From JADKIH01 sp031427625 (GTDB lineage: Bacteria; Bacteroidota; Bacteroidia; AKYH767-A; 2013-40CM-41-45), in NCBI GenBank assembly GCA_031427625.1, contig JANPNV010000067.1:1-17821 (forward strand): DNA of 17,821 nt. Reading direction: 5' to 3'. Positions within the stretch are counted from its first letter, which is position 1, and the number at the start of each line of letters is the position of its first letter. Positions 6,846-13,566 of this stretch are shown one piece after another. Position numbers and translations under genes: made by a program. The notes under the pieces were generated by a model, which saw nothing but the letters and a program-made list of their open reading frames with translations, made no database searches and had not been told where the DNA came from.

Positions 6846-7682
6846 TCAAATTTTATTTGCCAGCTTTATTTCAAAATCCGAAATAGTAATAAGCCTTTCC
6901 TTAAACAGACCGCCTATTGTTTTCTTAAATATTTTTTTGCTGATTTTTAGTTGCTTGTAAATGTCTTCCGGCTGACTTTTATCGCCAAGTGGTAAAACGC
7001 CTTTATTAAATTCAAGCTCTTTTAAAATGACATGTCTGGTATCTTCTACGTGCCCATAACCGTCGGGTTGTAAACGAAGATCAATTTTTCCGTCGTCTCT
7101 TATCAGTTTGATATAACCGCGTCTCATATCACCTACATACATATCACCGAATACTTCATTCATATAGAGTAATCCTTCGAATTGATTATCGATGATGGCT
7201 TTGAAACCCAACTCTGTTTTTTCAGCAATGAGAAGTTCTACTTCATCACCAACCTGCAAATCGGACGTATTGTCGTCTATGTATTTTATCCATTTTGTCG
7301 TTGCGGCAATTCTTCCGGAAACATTATCGATAAAAAGATAGACGAGATATTCTTCGCCGACAATCATTTTTCCCCGCTGTTCGGCATAAGACACGAAAAT
7401 ATCTTTTGCAATTCCCCAGTCGAGGAATGCTCCAAATTCATTCACATCTTTTACAGTGAGGAATGCGAAGTCTTCCACACAGGCAAAAGGTTTAAGTGTT
7501 GTAGCTACCGGACGATTATCCGTATCGAGATATACAAAAACTTCCAGGTCATCGCCGCTTTCTGTTCCTTCCGGAACATACTTTTTTGGAAGCAAAACAT
7601 CTTCCTGGCCGTCGGTCAAGTATAGTCCAATTGTGGCCTTTGCCTTAACTGTAAGCTCGTTGTATTTACCAATTTGAATCAT
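6846..7682 (-). CDS. cvfB: CvfB-like S1 RNA-binding protein
   Basis: A 278-aa protein of the CvfB/YitL family. The N-terminal ~60 residues form an S1-like barrel (ATIGLYLTDGQEDVLLPKKYVP). A canonical S1 domain follows at about 70-130 (VKDVNEFGAFLDWGIAKDIFV), then another S1-like segment at about 145-205 (VGDEVELLIAEKTELGFKAI ... FEGLLYMNEV). The C-terminal ~60 residues form the family's winged-helix domain (LPLGDKSQPEDIYKQLKISKKIFKKTIGGLFKE). CvfB proteins bind RNA and in Staphylococcus influence virulence gene expression; the role in Bacteroidota is not established. The length is close to the family's ~280-300 aa. It starts 13 bp after the ABC-F gene stop and is almost certainly co-transcribed with it. 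The translation context supports an RNA/ribosome-linked role. Confidence 0.9.
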   Translation of the reverse strand: MIQIGKYNELTVKAKATIGLYLTDGQEDVLLPKKYVPEGTESGDDLEVFVYLDTDNRPVATTLKPFACVEDFAFLTVKDVNEFGAFLDWGIAKDIFVSYAEQRGKMIVGEEYLVYLFIDNVSGRIAATTKWIKYIDDNTSDLQVGDEVELLIAEKTELGFKAIIDNQFEGLLYMNEVFGDMYVGDMRRGYIKLIRDDGKIDLRLQPDGYGHVEDTRHVILKELEFNKGVLPLGDKSQPEDIYKQLKISKKIFKKTIGGLFKERLITISDFEIKLANKI

Positions 7683-7695
7683 GTGTTCTTCTTAA

Positions 7696-9330
7696 TTATT
7701 TCACCGGCTCAAGGTGCGGATACATAGTATTCTGCAATGCCTTAATGTTCTCATCCGTTATATATTCATCATAGCTCATTCGCTTATCAATAATTCCGGA
7801 TGGCGTAAGTTCGATAATACGGTTGGCAACTGTTTCTACAAAAGCATGATCATGCGAAGTGAATAGAGCGACATGCTTCCAGTCCGTAAGTGAATTGTTA
7901 AAAGCAGTAATTGTTTCCAGATCCAGGTGATTGGTTGGTTCATCGAGGATAAGACAATTAGCATTCGTAAGCATCATTCTCGACACCATACAACGAACTT
8001 TCTCTCCTCCACTTAATACATTTGACTTTTTAAAAACCTCTTCTCCGCTGAAAAGCATTCTTCCTAAAAATCCGCGGATGTTTGTTTCATCTTTGTCTTT
8101 TGAAAACTGCCTGAGCCAGTCGATGAGATTATCATCTCCTGTAAAAAATTTCGAATTGTCGTTAGGAAGATAGGCCTTAGTAATTGTACTCCCCCACTTG
8201 AATTCGCCCGAATCAGGATTATCATTTCCCATAAGGATTTCGAAAAAGGAAGTTATCGCACCATGATCTTTTGAAAGTATGGCAACCTTATCGCCTTTAG
8301 CCAGTGAAAAATTAATGTCAGTGAAATATACAGTACCATCAGGGCTGGACTTCGATAGGTTTTCAACTGCTAATATCTGATCTCCGCAATCGCGTTCAGG
8401 CTTAAAAATTATTCCCGGATACTTACGTGTTGATGGCTGTATATCGTCGATAACGAGTTTTTCCAAAAGTTTTTTTCTGCTGGTTGCCTGACGGGATTTT
8501 GATGCATTGGCGCTGAATCGTTCAACAAATTCCTGTAGCTCTTTTCGTTTGTCTTCAGTCTTTTTATTTTGATCCGCACGTTGACGCGAAGCAAGCTGAC
8601 TTGACTCATACCAAAATGTATAGTTACCTGTGTAGAGTTGTATTTTTCCGAAATCGATATCGGCTACATGTGTACATACGCTATCGAGAAAGTGACGATC
8701 GTGAGATACGACGATGACAGTATTTTCGAAATCGGCGAGAAAATTTTCGAGCCATGAAATTGTCTCAACATCCAAATCGTTTGTTGGCTCATCTAATAAT
8801 AATATTTCCGGGTTACCAAAAAGCGCCTGAGCGAGAAGCACACGAATTTTTTCTTTTCCGTTTAGTTCGCCCATGACCTTATGATGGTATTCTTCAGTCA
8901 CACCTAATCCGCTCAACAGTGATGCTGCATCACTATCAGCATCCCATCCATGCATTTCTGCGAAAAGAGATTCCAACTCTCCCGCTTTCGTTCCGTCTGC
9001 TTCACTGAAATCGGGTTTAGCATATATAGCATCTTTCTCCTGCATGATTTTCCAAAGCTTTTTATTGCCCATAATTACGGTCTGCAAAACTTCGTAACTA
9101 TCGAATGCAAAGTGATCCTGACTGAGGACGCTCATACGCTCACCGGGAGTAATAAAAACCTCTCCTGTATTTGCATCAATATCGCCAGATAGAATCTTTA
9201 AAAAAGTGGACTTACCTGCTCCATTTGCGCCTATTATGCCATAGCAGTTGCCCGGAGTAAATTTAAGGTTGACTTCTTCAAAAAGGGTACGTTTCCCATA
9301 TCGCAGGGACAGATTCGATACTGATAACAT
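7696..9330 (-). CDS. ybiT: ABC-F family ATPase, YbiT-like
   Basis: A 544-aa protein with two ABC ATPase domains and no membrane segments, the ABC-F layout; these proteins act on ribosomes. NBD1 has Walker A GANGAGKS (34-41), a degenerate signature LNGKEK (156-161), Walker B ILLLDE (176-181) and H-loop His210. The interdomain linker (~240-300) contains the YbiT-type segment RFSANASKSRQATSRKKLLEKL. NBD2 has a degraded Walker A (SKDHGAITS, 353-361; Ile359 where Lys is expected) but intact LSGGEK (439-444), Walker B CLILDE (459-464) and His493. Similarity in length and linker to E. coli YbiT is from memory. It is the first gene of the minus-strand cluster and diverges from the TfoX-like gene. A TATCTTCG -7-like element (9352-9359) stands 21 bp upstream of the ATG without a clear -33 partner. 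The ABC-F call is firm; ybiT orthology is likely. Confidence 0.9.
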   Translation of the reverse strand: MLSVSNLSLRYGKRTLFEEVNLKFTPGNCYGIIGANGAGKSTFLKILSGDIDANTGEVFITPGERMSVLSQDHFAFDSYEVLQTVIMGNKKLWKIMQEKDAIYAKPDFSEADGTKAGELESLFAEMHGWDADSDAASLLSGLGVTEEYHHKVMGELNGKEKIRVLLAQALFGNPEILLLDEPTNDLDVETISWLENFLADFENTVIVVSHDRHFLDSVCTHVADIDFGKIQLYTGNYTFWYESSQLASRQRADQNKKTEDKRKELQEFVERFSANASKSRQATSRKKLLEKLVIDDIQPSTRKYPGIIFKPERDCGDQILAVENLSKSSPDGTVYFTDINFSLAKGDKVAILSKDHGAITSFFEILMGNDNPDSGEFKWGSTITKAYLPNDNSKFFTGDDNLIDWLRQFSKDKDETNIRGFLGRMLFSGEEVFKKSNVLSGGEKVRCMVSRMMLTNANCLILDEPTNHLDLETITAFNNSLTDWKHVALFTSHDHAFVETVANRIIELTPSGIIDKRMSYDEYITDENIKALQNTMYPHLEPVK

Positions 9331-9455
9331 GTTGGGGATTTTTAAGTGCGGCGAAGATAAGAAAAAAATTCGGAAATATGATAAGAATCGTTATAAATCA
9401 ATGTGTTATCATTCGTATAAAATTCCAGTTTTATCATTTACAATCCTGCTTTCAG

Positions 9456-9485
9456 TTGATTAATATTCAAAAATTAATAAATTTA
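9456..9485 (+). promoter_or_regulatory. Bacteroidota-type promoter of the TfoX-like gene
   Basis: TTG (9456-9458), a 19-bp spacer, then TAAATTTA (9478-9485) match the phylum's -33 TTTG / -7 TAnnTTTG pattern except for the last base of the -7 box. Only three bases separate the -7 box from the ATG at 9489, which would place transcription start at or beside the start codon. Confidence 0.45.
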
Positions 9486-9488
9486 CTT

Positions 9489-9848
9489 ATGGCTTATAGC
9501 GAACAACTGGCGGAAAGAATCCGCAAACGACTTGCACATCTATCAAAACTTGAAGAAAAGGAGATGATGGGTGGTTTAAGTTTTTTATACAATGGAAAAA
9601 TGTGTGTAGGAATTATTAAGGATGAAATGATGTGCCGCATTGATCCCGAACTGAATGAAGAACTGCTTGAAAAAAACGGTTGCAGAGCGATGGATTTTAC
9701 AGGCAAACCGATGAAAGGATGGGTTATGATTGACGAATACGGAATGAATAGTCAGAAAGATTTTGATTACTGGATAAATTTGGCACTTGATTTTAATAAA
9801 AAAGCAAAGTCCTCTAAGGCAAAAAAGAAAGTTGTTAAAAAAAAATAA
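9489..9848 (+). CDS. TfoX N-terminal domain protein
   Basis: The frame is open from 9378, but ATG 9489 is chosen because 'MAYSEQLAERIRKRLAHL' is the usual family N-terminus and the upstream residues are unrelated. The 119-aa product has the TfoX-N pattern: 'EEKEMMGGLSFLYNGKMCVGI' (about 21-41), 'MMCRIDPE' and 'MDFTGKPMKGWVMID' (about 66-80), then 'YWINLALDFNKKA'. The domain derives from TfoX/Sxy competence regulators, but short stand-alone proteins like this are widespread and their function is unknown. The tail is very Lys-rich (KSSKAKKKVVKKK), which could aid nucleic-acid binding. It is transcribed divergently from the ABC-F gene; the 158-bp gap should hold both promoters. Confidence 0.88.
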   Translation: MAYSEQLAERIRKRLAHLSKLEEKEMMGGLSFLYNGKMCVGIIKDEMMCRIDPELNEELLEKNGCRAMDFTGKPMKGWVMIDEYGMNSQKDFDYWINLALDFNKKAKSSKAKKKVVKKK

Positions 9849-9939
9849 TACCGTTCATTAAAATTCAGCGATATAGCAAGCACGCTTTCAGCTTTAAAAT
9901 ATTTTCATCAGAATTCAGCTTATCTCGCCAATCAATAAC

Positions 9940-10488
9940 ATGAAATTCTTTTTTTCCCTTCTCATTTTGCTGAGCTCTCTGAAAGTTTTTTCGTCGACGG
10001 ATGATTCGATATTAAGATTTACGGATAGTTTATTATTCGTCACAGAGTTGCCATTGCACTGTGATAAGATGTATTCAATTCCAGAAACGGAAAATGACGG
10101 CGGCGACATCAAAGGTATATGTGGGGACGAATTTTTTTGGCGGATTGTTTCTTTACGCGATACTGCAATCCCCTATCTTCTGAATAAATTATCAGATACG
10201 ACAACTACTCAAGTCATTGTAGTTTACTATGGAAATTATGCCGTAGCTGATGTAGCCAATGAGGCGATAAAGCAAATTATTAAAGGCATTCCTGATGTAG
10301 AATTGGTGTATAACTTGAAAGATAACGGATTAGGCGAACAGAACCGCTGGAATTTTTTACGTCAATCAACGGGAAACCGGAAAAAATTCCAGCGGGCGCT
10401 TTCAAAATGGTATGAAAAAAATAAATCTTCGCTAGTATGGATAAAGGATAAGACACCAGCAGAAGGACATTATGAAATCAGGCAATAA
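9940..10488 (+). CDS. Secreted hypothetical protein, first of three
   Basis: A 182-aa protein with a signal peptide (MKFFFSLLILLSSLKVFSS). The mature part has two cysteines (41 and 61) and the segments 'CGDEFFWRIVSLRDTAIPYLLNKLSDTT' and 'YAVADVANEAIKQIIKGIP', which resemble helical repeat units, then 'NRKKFQRALSKWYEKNKSSLVW' and a 'GHYEI' end. I recall similar Bacteroidota hypotheticals with a C-terminal 'GHYEL', but know no function. It probably resides in the periplasm; there is no lipobox or T9SS tail. It lies 66 bp before the next secreted protein gene on the same strand. The leader contains TATCTCGCC at 9921-9929, a weak -7-like box. Confidence 0.75.
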   Translation: MKFFFSLLILLSSLKVFSSTDDSILRFTDSLLFVTELPLHCDKMYSIPETENDGGDIKGICGDEFFWRIVSLRDTAIPYLLNKLSDTTTTQVIVVYYGNYAVADVANEAIKQIIKGIPDVELVYNLKDNGLGEQNRWNFLRQSTGNRKKFQRALSKWYEKNKSSLVWIKDKTPAEGHYEIRQ

Positions 10489-10554
10489 ATTTTTCGTAAA
10501 AAAATTTACAGTATTTAGCTTAAGTTGAAATAATTCTTTAATAATCGATAGTAT

Positions 10555-11235
10555 ATGGATAGATTAGTAATTCTTTTAATTTGTTTTACTTCTCTTCAGC
10601 CATGTCATTCTCAGGATGCGAATATTATAACTCCATCTTCAGAGTTTCGAATAAAAGTAAAAAGCATATTGACCGATGTAACACATTCATGGAAAGAGTA
10701 TCCGACTCCACCGGATTTATCTACTGAAGTGTTGTCAGGATTAGGGCTTGAATTAAAAGACGACTCCGCACTATATTTTTTTAATCATTTAAGTAAAGAG
10801 AATTTCGATTCGCATATTGATTATCAAAATGCCCTTGCCTATTTTAAAAAGAATGGAGATTCCTATTGTCTTTTGGCTATTACTGCACATTGGAATCCGG
10901 ATGCAAGGATCAGTGCATTAATCTCGCTGAATGAAAGAATGAAAATGCGGCCGCAGATTTGCTCAACTAAGTATCACTACGAGAAGCTGGAAAACGAGGA
11001 CCGGGCAATACTGAAATTTCTGGTTTTTACTCTACAAAGGACACCTCTATTTATTAGCGGAAGTGAAAATGCAACTATTCATGGAGTTTATATCTCCAAT
11101 ATTTTATGGAATATTGATTTATATACAGGTGAAAATATTGTCGATAATAAAAACCTCACTGTATGGTATAAAAATGACTTACAATATGAAAATGATCTCC
11201 TGAAATGGCAGACACATATAATAGATAAAAAATGA
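10555..11235 (+). CDS. Secreted hypothetical protein, second of three
   Basis: A 226-aa protein with a signal peptide (MDRLVILLICFTSLQPCHSQ, cleavage likely after SQ). LQPC is not a good lipobox. The mature protein appears mainly helical, with a segment 'NPDARISALISLNERMKM' (about 122-139) of HEAT-repeat flavour, a 'DYQNALAYFKKNGDSYCLLAI' stretch before it, and a Trp/Tyr-rich C-terminus. No catalytic motif and no family recognised. Its TGA stop overlaps the ATG of the next gene in ATGA (11232-11235), so the two are probably translationally coupled and act together. Confidence 0.75.
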   Translation: MDRLVILLICFTSLQPCHSQDANIITPSSEFRIKVKSILTDVTHSWKEYPTPPDLSTEVLSGLGLELKDDSALYFFNHLSKENFDSHIDYQNALAYFKKNGDSYCLLAITAHWNPDARISALISLNERMKMRPQICSTKYHYEKLENEDRAILKFLVFTLQRTPLFISGSENATIHGVYISNILWNIDLYTGENIVDNKNLTVWYKNDLQYENDLLKWQTHIIDKK

Positions 11236-11741
11236 AATTATTCAAATGTTTCATTCTGTTTTTCACTCTGATAATTCCTGTTTTCGCACAGGCAGACTGC
11301 CGTTTTTGCAATGCAATTGCGAAAAATAATTTTAAAAAGGCAGGTCGGATATTCAAACATCAAGTGAAATTACGTCAGAATGGAACAGCATATTTTAACG
11401 GTCCAGGTAGCGGAATGCAAATAACCCATCAATACAATATTGATACACTAACTCAGTGGCTCAATAGTCAAACGTGCATTACCGATGCCATGTCGGATAA
11501 ATGCCAGATGAAAACAGATGGTTATCCAGGACATACCACTATAGGGTTCAAACTGGTGACAAAAGTAGGTGCTATTGAAAAATGCTTTTTATTACAAGAA
11601 GGGACTACCGGACAGATAAATTTTTTCGGTTGGAGGCCGCACTTATTTATATCAACGAACAAGTTAATATATAAAAGCATCGTCGATTGCCCCGGCTTTG
11701 TTTATCAACAAAAAATAAACTGTAGAGAGATGTTAAAGTAA
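11232..11741 (+). CDS. Secreted cysteine-rich hypothetical protein, third of three
   Basis: A 169-aa protein with a signal peptide (MKLFKCFILFFTLIIPVFAQA). The mature part opens with DCRFC, and it has seven cysteines (23, 26, 82, 91, 118, 153, 164), suggesting disulfides or a metal site in the periplasm. I recognise no family. 'YFNGPGSGMQITHQYNIDTLTQWL' and 'GYPGHTTIGFKLV' look like beta-rich regions. The start overlaps the previous stop by 4 bp. A hairpin with a T-tract follows immediately and probably closes the three-gene transcript. Confidence 0.75.
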   Translation: MKLFKCFILFFTLIIPVFAQADCRFCNAIAKNNFKKAGRIFKHQVKLRQNGTAYFNGPGSGMQITHQYNIDTLTQWLNSQTCITDAMSDKCQMKTDGYPGHTTIGFKLVTKVGAIEKCFLLQEGTTGQINFFGWRPHLFISTNKLIYKSIVDCPGFVYQQKINCREMLK

Positions 11742-11767
11742 TTGATACAAATCAATTTTCTTTTTTT
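11740..11767 (+). terminator. Intrinsic terminator after the three-gene secreted operon
   Basis: The inverted repeat AATTGAT / ATCAATT (7-bp arms, 4-nt loop ACAA) overlaps the stop codon at 11739-11741 and is followed by TTCTTTTTTT. The stem is AT-rich and thus weak, but the position and U-tract fit termination. Confidence 0.5.
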
Positions 11768-12348
11768 ATTCCTAAACTTTCAAATTATTTTTAACCATAT
11801 AATCGGAAAATACCGAATAATTTTTCTTTCAGGAAATGCCTTGTTTATTCCGCATCGATGGCCTGAAACGAGTATATATATGTATGCCCGGCTGAAAAAT
11901 TCCGCCAACGTATCTCTAGAGAAGGCCACTATAGCATCATTCGGGCTCTTTTACAGAGTCTATTGAGAGAGTTATGTACTTAAAATAAGGTAATTTCTAT
12001 TTATCCAAAACGATCATATTTCACTATATTTCAATGAATTACAAGTTTGTGTTCATTGCATTGTTCAAATCATCAATGCTAGAAACATTTTTCATTTTGA
12101 TAAATCAACTACTATTTTGAGTAAAAATGTTATTAACCGATATCGGTTAAAAATTCCACGGATTATTTGGAAGTAATTAAAAAAAATCATTACCTTCATC
12201 TATCTGTAATCAAGCCTATGTTTACAGATCTTCCAACAACAAATTCTCTTTAACCAGTATAGTTTCGAGAGTACTTCTTATTATAAGACTAAGAAATGCT
12301 CAAGAATATTTCAGTTTTAAAAATAAAAAATCAACAATCCAACTAAAT
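11742..12348. other. Long gene-free region upstream of the T9SS surface protein
   Basis: About 600 AT-rich bases with no convincing gene. A 74-codon frame from TTG 11742 has no protein-like features. The only marked structures are the terminator at its left end and a perfect palindrome at 12133-12150. A weak promoter-like pair, TTC (12195-12197) with TATGTTTA (12217-12224) at 19-bp spacing, would leave a leader of ~120 nt before the ATG at 12349. The length suits a heavily regulated or highly expressed gene. Confidence 0.5.
12133..12150. promoter_or_regulatory. Perfect 18-bp palindrome, possible operator
   Basis: TTAACCGATATCGGTTAA equals its own reverse complement over all 18 bases. It lies in non-coding DNA about 200 bp upstream of the T9SS surface-protein gene. 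Its size and symmetry suit a dimeric regulator's operator; which protein might bind is unknown. Confidence 0.4.
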
Positions 12349-13359
12349 ATGAAAAAAAACCTAACTAACACAATTCTTAGCCGGCTTTGCCTTGTTGCAT
12401 TGCTTTTGTCAACTTCTTTCAAAGGCTATTCAGCTGCGCATCTGAATATGACAATCACTAATTGCAGCACGACGGGAAATGAAATTCAATTCGACTTCAT
12501 GCTTCAAAATGATGGTGACCAGTCAATGAAATTAAATTCAGGCTCATTTCGTTTGATTCATGACGCAGCTATTATTCCAGCCGGGAATAATGAATTTACA
12601 TTTACGTATGTATCAGGAACGACTGACTTTCCAAAGGCCTTCGTATCCCGTCCCTCAAATTACAACCTTAATTACAACGCCGCTTCTCGTTTAATGCAGC
12701 TTACTATGAGTACTGCAAATTACTCAGAGGCAACTGCTGTTACTTTACCTGTTGGCAAAGAAATGAAGGTTGGTCGTTTTGCATTGAAGATTGTCAATAA
12801 CAACTTTGTACCAGGAGCTGAAGTAAATACTTCATTCTTCCCAAGTGGTAACGGAGCTGTTGTTTATAATAATGGATCATCGAAGTCAGAAGCAATGGCT
12901 CAGACATGGGCAATTGCAGAAGGTTCAGAAGTTTCAGGTCCGGTTCGTGATCTTCAACTTACATCAAACACTTCTGTATCCAGAATGTCAAACGCTTCTT
13001 TAGTAACTTCTGCAAATTATGCAGGTAAGCCTTACGCTGTGAGTTCACTTAGCATCAATGTTAAATCTACTTGTCGTATTGCTGGCGAGAAATCTAAAGT
13101 TGTAGCGGGTGACTTCATTGCATATCCAAACCCAACTTCTGGCAAAGCAACCGTATCGTTCACATCTGACCGTGCTGCTAAATATGCTTTGAAAGTATTT
13201 GACATGATTGGTAACACATTAATACTTCAGAATATTTCTGCAGTAGAAGGTTACAATACTGCTGATCTTAATCTTGAGAAATATGCTAAGGGAATGTATT
13301 TTGTTTCTATTCAAACAGAAGGAAGCAACCCTAAGACGATGCAAATCGTAGTAGAATAA
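12349..13359 (+). CDS. T9SS-sorted surface protein with cohesin-like domain
   Basis: A 336-aa protein with a signal peptide to about residue 29 (GYSA|AHLN). Residues ~30-165 form a beta-sandwich resembling cohesin-like domains of Bacteroidota surface proteins ('LNMTITNCSTTGNEIQFDF', 'VGRFALKIVNNNF'). A Ser/Thr/Asn-rich linker (~195-255) leads to a type A T9SS sorting domain starting at AYPNPTSGKATVSF (258-271) and ending GMYFVSI...MQIVVE. Role inferred: surface-anchored or released structural or adhesive protein. Seven of its nine arginines use CGT, unlike the mixed AGA/CGG/CGA/CGT use in the neighbouring gene, which suggests strong expression. A long leader precedes it and a strong terminator follows. 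The sorting-domain call is firm; the cohesin-like call is moderate. Confidence 0.88.
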   Translation: MKKNLTNTILSRLCLVALLLSTSFKGYSAAHLNMTITNCSTTGNEIQFDFMLQNDGDQSMKLNSGSFRLIHDAAIIPAGNNEFTFTYVSGTTDFPKAFVSRPSNYNLNYNAASRLMQLTMSTANYSEATAVTLPVGKEMKVGRFALKIVNNNFVPGAEVNTSFFPSGNGAVVYNNGSSKSEAMAQTWAIAEGSEVSGPVRDLQLTSNTSVSRMSNASLVTSANYAGKPYAVSSLSINVKSTCRIAGEKSKVVAGDFIAYPNPTSGKATVSFTSDRAAKYALKVFDMIGNTLILQNISAVEGYNTADLNLEKYAKGMYFVSIQTEGSNPKTMQIVVE

Positions 13360-13375
13360 TCCAAACTATTCTTTT

Positions 13376-13413
13376 AAAAAATCCCCCGACAGTACTGCCG
13401 GGGGATTTTTTTT
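13376..13413 (+). terminator. Strong intrinsic terminator
   Basis: AATCCCCCG and CGGGGGATT form a GC-rich stem extended by A/T pairs, with a 10-nt loop (ACAGTACTGC) and a run of eight T (13406-13413). It lies 17 bp after the stop of the T9SS surface-protein gene. It is by far the most canonical terminator in the window. Confidence 0.92.
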
Positions 13414-13566
13414 GTTTCTCACTTTTGAAAATCCTTTTTTTAATAAATGATGACTTCAATTTATATTTAAAAATTGTTGATGAATAGCAAAAAATAAGAC
13501 TTGCCCAAACAGGAAAATTAAATACCGAACTTTACCTGTATATTGGATTCATTCTTTTACTTCAAA

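Noticed and set aside
7182..7625. Plus-strand frames opposite cvfB and the ABC-F gene
   Set aside because: They are antisense shadows of well-recognised genes without signature motifs of their own.
9378..9488. N-terminal extension of the TfoX-like protein
   Set aside because: The family begins at MAYSE; the upstream residues look like translated promoter DNA and contain the TTG/TAAATTTA promoter.
11742..11966. 74-codon frame starting with TTG directly after the third secreted gene
   Set aside because: Non-ATG start, AT-driven Phe/Ile/Asn composition, no domain, and it begins inside a terminator hairpin.
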